Assembly: GCF_035083965.1 (NCBI RefSeq)
Contig: NC_089740.1
Span: 14,234,552-14,298,551, forward strand
Direction: 5' to 3'
Length of the DNA stretch: 64,000 nucleotides
Source of the DNA: Branchiostoma lanceolatum
Taxonomy: Eukaryota > Chordata > Leptocardii > Amphioxiformes > Branchiostomatidae
The notes beneath the pieces were generated by a model. That model was given only the letters and a program-made list of their open reading frames with translations. It did no database searches and had not been told where the DNA came from. Shown here in pieces: positions 61,701 through 64,000 of the stretch (position 1 is its first letter; every line of letters starts with the position of its first letter). Both the position numbers and the translations under genes were made by a program.

Positions 61701-63940
61701 AATGTCTCCATGTTCTAAAACCTACATATTAAGTACGAAGCATTTGAACATGTCAGGGCATAACAACATAGGACACAATAACCCCATCTTCTAAAACCTA
61801 CAGAGGTACGAAACATTTGAACATGTACGGGCATAACTACAGAGGCCATAATAACGCTATGTTCTAAAACCTAAAGTCTGAATTGAAACTCCACAGACCA
61901 CGTTAACTCTGTCTTGCAAGGCTTGTTAAGATACGGCAAGCTAAGTGCATATCAGCGACAAGAAATAAAACAGCATAAGATAGATTTGAAAAATTACTAC
62001 GACCTTTCAAGATGGAAAAAAAAATGAAAGGCCTTCTATTCCTAGAGGCTATTCAAAACAGTTTCAAGATACAAACATTTTCAAGAATAGCTGCCCTTTT
62101 TGATTAATGTGCGCTCTATGATATAATGTATCAAAATATGCGATTTGGCCGTGACCTACAACTGCTATTGAGTTATTCATTGATCACAATGGAATGATCT
62201 AAGCACGAGGAACTTACATAGAGAGAGTTTGCGAGCTGCCCGCCCTTGATAGGTAGTCCGTTCGGTACGGGGATGAGAGGGGAGACGGCGTCCCGCCCTG
62301 CCCGGGCCACGAGCCGTGTGTGCCCCGAGTCGGCGCCGTACGCAAATAGGCGCTGTTCTGTTGGGCAATAGACAAGAGAAACGAGTATCATTCTCTACTC
62401 TGGTCACAAGGCTTTCATTCTATATAGTTATTACATTAGTAGTGGTAGTCCACTGTGTTCTGCTACTGCAGTGGTGTGGAATCGTTACAGCAGTCTTTCT
62501 TCAATTCTCTGCACTTTGCCCGTTTCACCGCATGCGCAAGCTTCCTTTAGTCAGCTCCCGTAGTTTTTATGCACATTTCTATCTAAAAAGTCTAGTGTTA
62601 GCTAAAAACTTTTACAATAATGTATACGTATGTCACCATATCTGTGTATATTGAACTGGTATGTTGGTATTGTTTTTACTTTGCCCTGGCCAGGCAATAA
62701 GATAGAGTGTCATTCATAGCCCGTCGGTGCATTGCATTCAATGCGATGTTTCAGTCTTAGCTTGTAGGCTAAGCTACGGAGACCGTGGTCAACATTTATA
62801 ACCATACACAAACAAACAGACAAACAGAGTAAGTTCGCATACCTTTGCATTCCCCAGGAAAGCCGGTTCCCCTGCGTGAGACGCTCATGTACCCAGTACG
62901 GCACTGGCAGGTGTAGCGGCCGACCTCGTTCATACAGTCGGCGTTGCCGTCACACATGTACTCTCCAGTGGCGCATTCGTCAACGTCTGGTGATGAAAAT
63001 AATACAAGATGAAGGCATTTCCATACAGAAAGAGGAAAGGAACATGGGAAAATGCATCTAAGCCGAAAAAAATCAACAAAAAAATATTTAAAAACCACCA
63101 ACGAGAACAAAGACACGGAAGCTTTGACTTTAAGTAAGAACAATCATGTAAGCCAAAAACTTACCGAAAATCACATCTCACTCATATCAAAGCGAATATA
63201 GATATACGTCCTGACGTCCTCTTTTGCTCTAGCTCTTCCACCGGTTGTGAAAAGCGGAATCAATAACCTTACCTTCACACTCCCCGACCGTCCCTGATCC
63301 AGTGTATCCCGGTCTGCAGGAACAGGTGAAACTGCCGCGCGTATCAGTACAGATGGCCAGCTGCCGGTCACAGTTGTTGTTACCCGTCCTGCACTCATTG
63401 ATGTCTGTAATAAGAAGGTACAGTTATACATATAAATGTATTTTATCAGGGTGCTTTCTTCCTGGCTAAATAAATGAATGAGAAATGAGTATCAATAAAG
63501 CTTATACTAGTCAATTGCTAACGTTTAGTTCTTTGCTAAGTCTTTACGATTAAGGCCATAGTTGTGGCTGCAATGGAAATAATAGAGATCCGTTGGGATA
63601 TATAAATTTATCATGTATATTGTTAGTTTATACATGTAAGCTTAGTTGGTGATGGCGAATCGACCTGTCAATCTATTTCGTACTACTATTGTTTCATGTA
63701 ACATATTCCGGACTCTTCATCTACTCTTCGTGGACTCCACAATTTCTAGTCTATATTTTGGTATATTTAGTCTACATTTTCACAGATCACGTTAAGTGTA
63801 CTTACTGATGCAGAGAGTCTCACTGCCCGGTGCCAGTCTGTACCCAGCCTGACAGCCGCACAGGTAGCCGTCATCAGTCACTGCGCACGTAGCCACGTCG
63901 TTGGGCGAGCACGGGTTAGAGGAAGAACACGACAGGGCCG
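43774..63940 (-). CDS. MUC4-like membrane protein: EGF-NIDO-AMOP-VWD-EGF array-SEA-EGF-TM, 5' end outside window
   Basis: 35 exons, all phases consistent: 63940-63806, 63404-63273, 62986-62843, 62357-62218, 61575-61402, 60980-60807, 59792-59596, 59073-58902, 58302-58149, 57826-57738, 57268-57133, 56327-56147, 55779-55619, 55210-54956, 54613-54435, 54051-53931, 53325-53172, 52845-52733, 52492-52355, 52042-51797, 51326-51204, 50744-50622, 50174-50052, 49580-49461, 49102-48965, 48451-48329, 47945-47823, 47578-47450, 46999-46868, 46789-46745, 46313-46201, 45712-45496, 45108-44962, 44142-44015, 43809-43774. About 1670 codons in the window. Domain evidence is in the entries below. The protein is a type I, single-pass, extracellular mucin or adhesion-like molecule. 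NIDO-AMOP-VWD-EGF-TM is the MUC4 core, while the extra EGFs and SEA are unlike vertebrate MUC4. The frame is open at 63940, so the N-terminus and signal peptide lie to the right. Confidence 0.92.
44263..44395 (-). mobile_element. SINE fragment (third family)
   Basis: The minus strand has GACCGAGTTCGATCCTAGGG (B box) and GTAAAAGAACCCAACACACT; matches 26635-26715. Confidence 0.55.
44398..44720 (-). mobile_element. LINE 3' UTR fragment
   Basis: On the minus strand it ends TTTTTGTGCAATAAAGTTCC. Similar 3' ends occur at 56400-56790 (minus), 57345-57480 (plus) and 8062. No protein is preserved. Confidence 0.5.
45496..46313 (-). other. Mucin-like gene: SEA domain
   Basis: Exons 46313-46201 ([20 protein letters not shown]) and 45712-45496 ([20 protein letters not shown], then [10 protein letters not shown]). 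GSVVT at 45629-45643 matches the SEA autoproteolysis motif (G-S-V-V-V type). Confidence 0.8.
47130..47215. repeat. Imperfect hairpin repeat
   Basis: TAGCCTGAGTGTCATCCTAG, TTCCAGG and the inverse AGCCTGGAACCAGCTATGAT around TTTTCCTGGTTAATGAAGG, in a mucin-gene intron. Confidence 0.5.
47702..47806. repeat. 8-bp microsatellite (TCATTCAG)n
   Basis: At least ten TCATTCAG units, with flanking TCAT variants, 17 bases before the donor of exon 47945-47823. Confidence 0.95.
48660..48964 (-). repeat. Two partial copies of EGF exon 49102-48965 with intact donors
   Basis: About 135-bp unit: (TTTG)n, then the 3' two-thirds of the exon ([14 protein letters not shown] onward) and its GTACATG or GTATGTG donor. 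Copies are 48691-48779 and 48831-48919. They lack the acceptor and first cysteine pair, so they are pseudo-exons unless a cryptic acceptor exists. Confidence 0.85.
49184..49383. mobile_element. MITE with 12-bp TIRs
   Basis: Ends ATACTGTAAATG and CATTTACAGTAT. The interior has two GCGGTGGCTTTA copies and a CGCTATAGCG palindrome. Mucin-gene intron. Confidence 0.7.
51501..51796 (-). repeat. Two partial copies of EGF exon 52042-51797
   Basis: About 145-bp units. Copy 1 (51628-51509) has a TTGCTATTAG acceptor, an open phase-1 frame ([20 protein letters not shown]) and an intact GTAGGT donor. Copy 2 (about 51775-51655) has an internal deletion that breaks the frame. Confidence 0.85.
52733..53325 (-). 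other. Mucin-like gene: cadherin/Ig-like linker (2 exons)
   Basis: Exons 53325-53172 and 52845-52733: [36 protein letters not shown] and [24 protein letters not shown] with TDD repeats suggests a beta-sandwich of cadherin-like type, also seen after VWD in some AMOP proteins. Confidence 0.6.
53748..53920 (+). mobile_element. 5'-truncated SINE next to a splice donor
   Basis: Body GTTGTGCCCTTGGGAAATGC, TTTACACGACTTTCCTCAC, paired GTGCCACGT blocks, and tail ACCAAAGTAAAATAAATAA. It ends within about 10 bases of the minus-strand donor GTACGT at 53929-53930. The tRNA-like head is missing. Confidence 0.8.
53931..56327 (-). other. Mucin-like gene: VWD domain with GDPH site
   Basis: Exons 56327-56147, 55779-55619, 55210-54956, 54613-54435 and 54051-53931. 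[20 protein letters not shown] opens the domain; GDPH is at 56305-56316. Then come [38 protein letters not shown] and [19 protein letters not shown]. In MUC4 the GDPH sequence is the proteolytic cleavage site of the precursor. Confidence 0.9.
56395..56790 (-). mobile_element. LINE 3' UTR fragment
   Basis: The minus strand ends GAAATGTGCAATAAAGGTC; AT-rich interior with TTTTGTACA blocks. No protein recognised. Confidence 0.45.
57008..57115. repeat. Inverted copy of the repeat at 1620-1800
   Basis: TAGCCTCCGTTGCAGGCTC, GGACTAAATAATACGC and CCCGTAACTATCAGCC match the complement of that repeat. It ends 15 bases before a splice donor at 57131-57132. Confidence 0.6.
57133..58302 (-). other. Mucin-like gene: AMOP domain (3 exons)
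   Basis: Exons 58302-58149, 57826-57738 and 57268-57133. Motifs: [28 protein letters not shown], then [17 protein letters not shown] with RP and a Y-E-P-P end. The Cys pairs and the C-x(n)-C-x(3)-F/Y...RP pattern fit AMOP. The exon at 59073-58902 ([12 protein letters not shown]) links it to NIDO. Confidence 0.85.
57345..57480 (+). mobile_element. LINE 3' tail
   Basis: TTGTATTTTTGTACAGAATG, ACAATAAAG, then an A-rich end, directly after exon 57268-57133 region. Confidence 0.45.
58441..58901. other. Mucin-gene intron without recognised element
   Basis: AT-rich intronic sequence; nothing recognised. Confidence 0.5.
59185..59545. repeat. Degenerate 40-60 bp minisatellite
   Basis: Recurrent ACACACCTGTCCTTGGTGCT and GAACACCATCCACACACAGG variants, about seven copies of unequal length, in the intron between the last NIDO exon and the next exon. 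The long minus-strand open frame is a repeat artefact. Confidence 0.8.
61576..61910 (-). repeat. About 80-bp repeats copying the 5' edge of NIDO exon 61575-61402
   Basis: The unit (plus strand CCATCTTCTAAAACCTACAG, AGGTACGAAACATTTGAACA, TGTACGGGCATAAC) contains the antisense of the acceptor and first codons (VLEDGVIV). Four diverged copies lie upstream of the exon. The copy at about 61785 keeps CTGTAG and VLEDGVIV; others have point changes. Confidence 0.8.
61911..62217. other. Intron sequence without recognised element
   Basis: Nothing recognised beyond AT-rich sequence. Confidence 0.5.
62843..63940 (-). other. Mucin-like gene: N-terminal EGF modules 1-3
   Basis: Three phase-1 exons, one EGF each. 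Module 1 ends SETLCI. Module 2 starts [15 protein letters not shown]. Module 3 starts [15 protein letters not shown], with the calcium-binding D-x-D-E-C start. Confidence 0.88.
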
Positions 63941-64000
63941 CTGTAGAATGATGCAAAAATTTGGAAAATTTGAAAATCCGGTGTGAATCTAATGTTCTGG

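Larger units (their letters stand above)
59596..62357 (-). other. Mucin-like gene: NIDO domain (4 exons)
   Basis: Exons 62357-62218, 61575-61402, 60980-60807 and 59792-59596. Motifs: [54 protein letters not shown] and [16 protein letters not shown]. These follow the nidogen extracellular domain: an aromatic-G-x-D-x-GD start, FAPFWAD, and the VTW...NTFQ block. Confidence 0.88.

Overview
This is nuclear DNA of an animal. Every recognisable protein gene except one tandem pair is split into short exons with GT/AG junctions and consistent phases. The gaps hold tRNA-derived SINEs, LINE tails, MITEs and microsatellites. The gene content points to a cephalochordate (amphioxus/lancelet): an NXPE gene, fibronectin type I modules, LRR-TM receptors, and an EGF-rich NIDO-AMOP-VWD-SEA membrane mucin. 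The species assignment is inference; no search was possible.

Layout, left to right. (1) 1-4604, minus: KAP-family P-loop NTPase with membrane helices, cut by the left window edge. (2) 6204-8820, plus: small gene with a Cys-rich exon and two fibronectin type I modules, flanked by tandem truncated copies of its own exon starts. (3) 9772-15810, minus: complete 8-exon gene for a HypX/HoxX-like protein (formyltransferase-like plus crotonase-like domains, 659 aa) with a predicted mitochondrial leader. (4) 15811-21969: no gene seen; repeats, including an inverted pair of tRNA-like elements and a SINE with a target-site duplication. (5) 21970-35666, minus: complete 7-exon NXPE-family gene (531 aa). 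Its large intron holds a 6.9-kb TIR-bounded, CACTA-like element with spliced gene-like exons and about 44 copies of a 60-bp minisatellite. (6) 39060-40088 and 40997-42013, plus: tandem single-exon LRR transmembrane receptor paralogues. (7) 43774 to beyond 64000, minus: 35 exons (1670 codons in window) of a MUC4-like membrane protein, cut by the right edge.

The genes do not form one pathway. Gene 1 and gene 2 are head-to-head, genes 2 and 3 converge tail-to-tail, and the mucin converges on the LRR pair. The common thread is structural: in genes 2, 3 and 7, tandem repeats are seeded across exon edges, so that partial exons with an intact splice site are copied into the adjacent intron or past the stop codon. 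The other main points of interest are an intron-containing animal HypX homologue, the cargo-bearing CACTA-like element, and a membrane mucin that keeps both a GDPH and a SEA cleavage motif.
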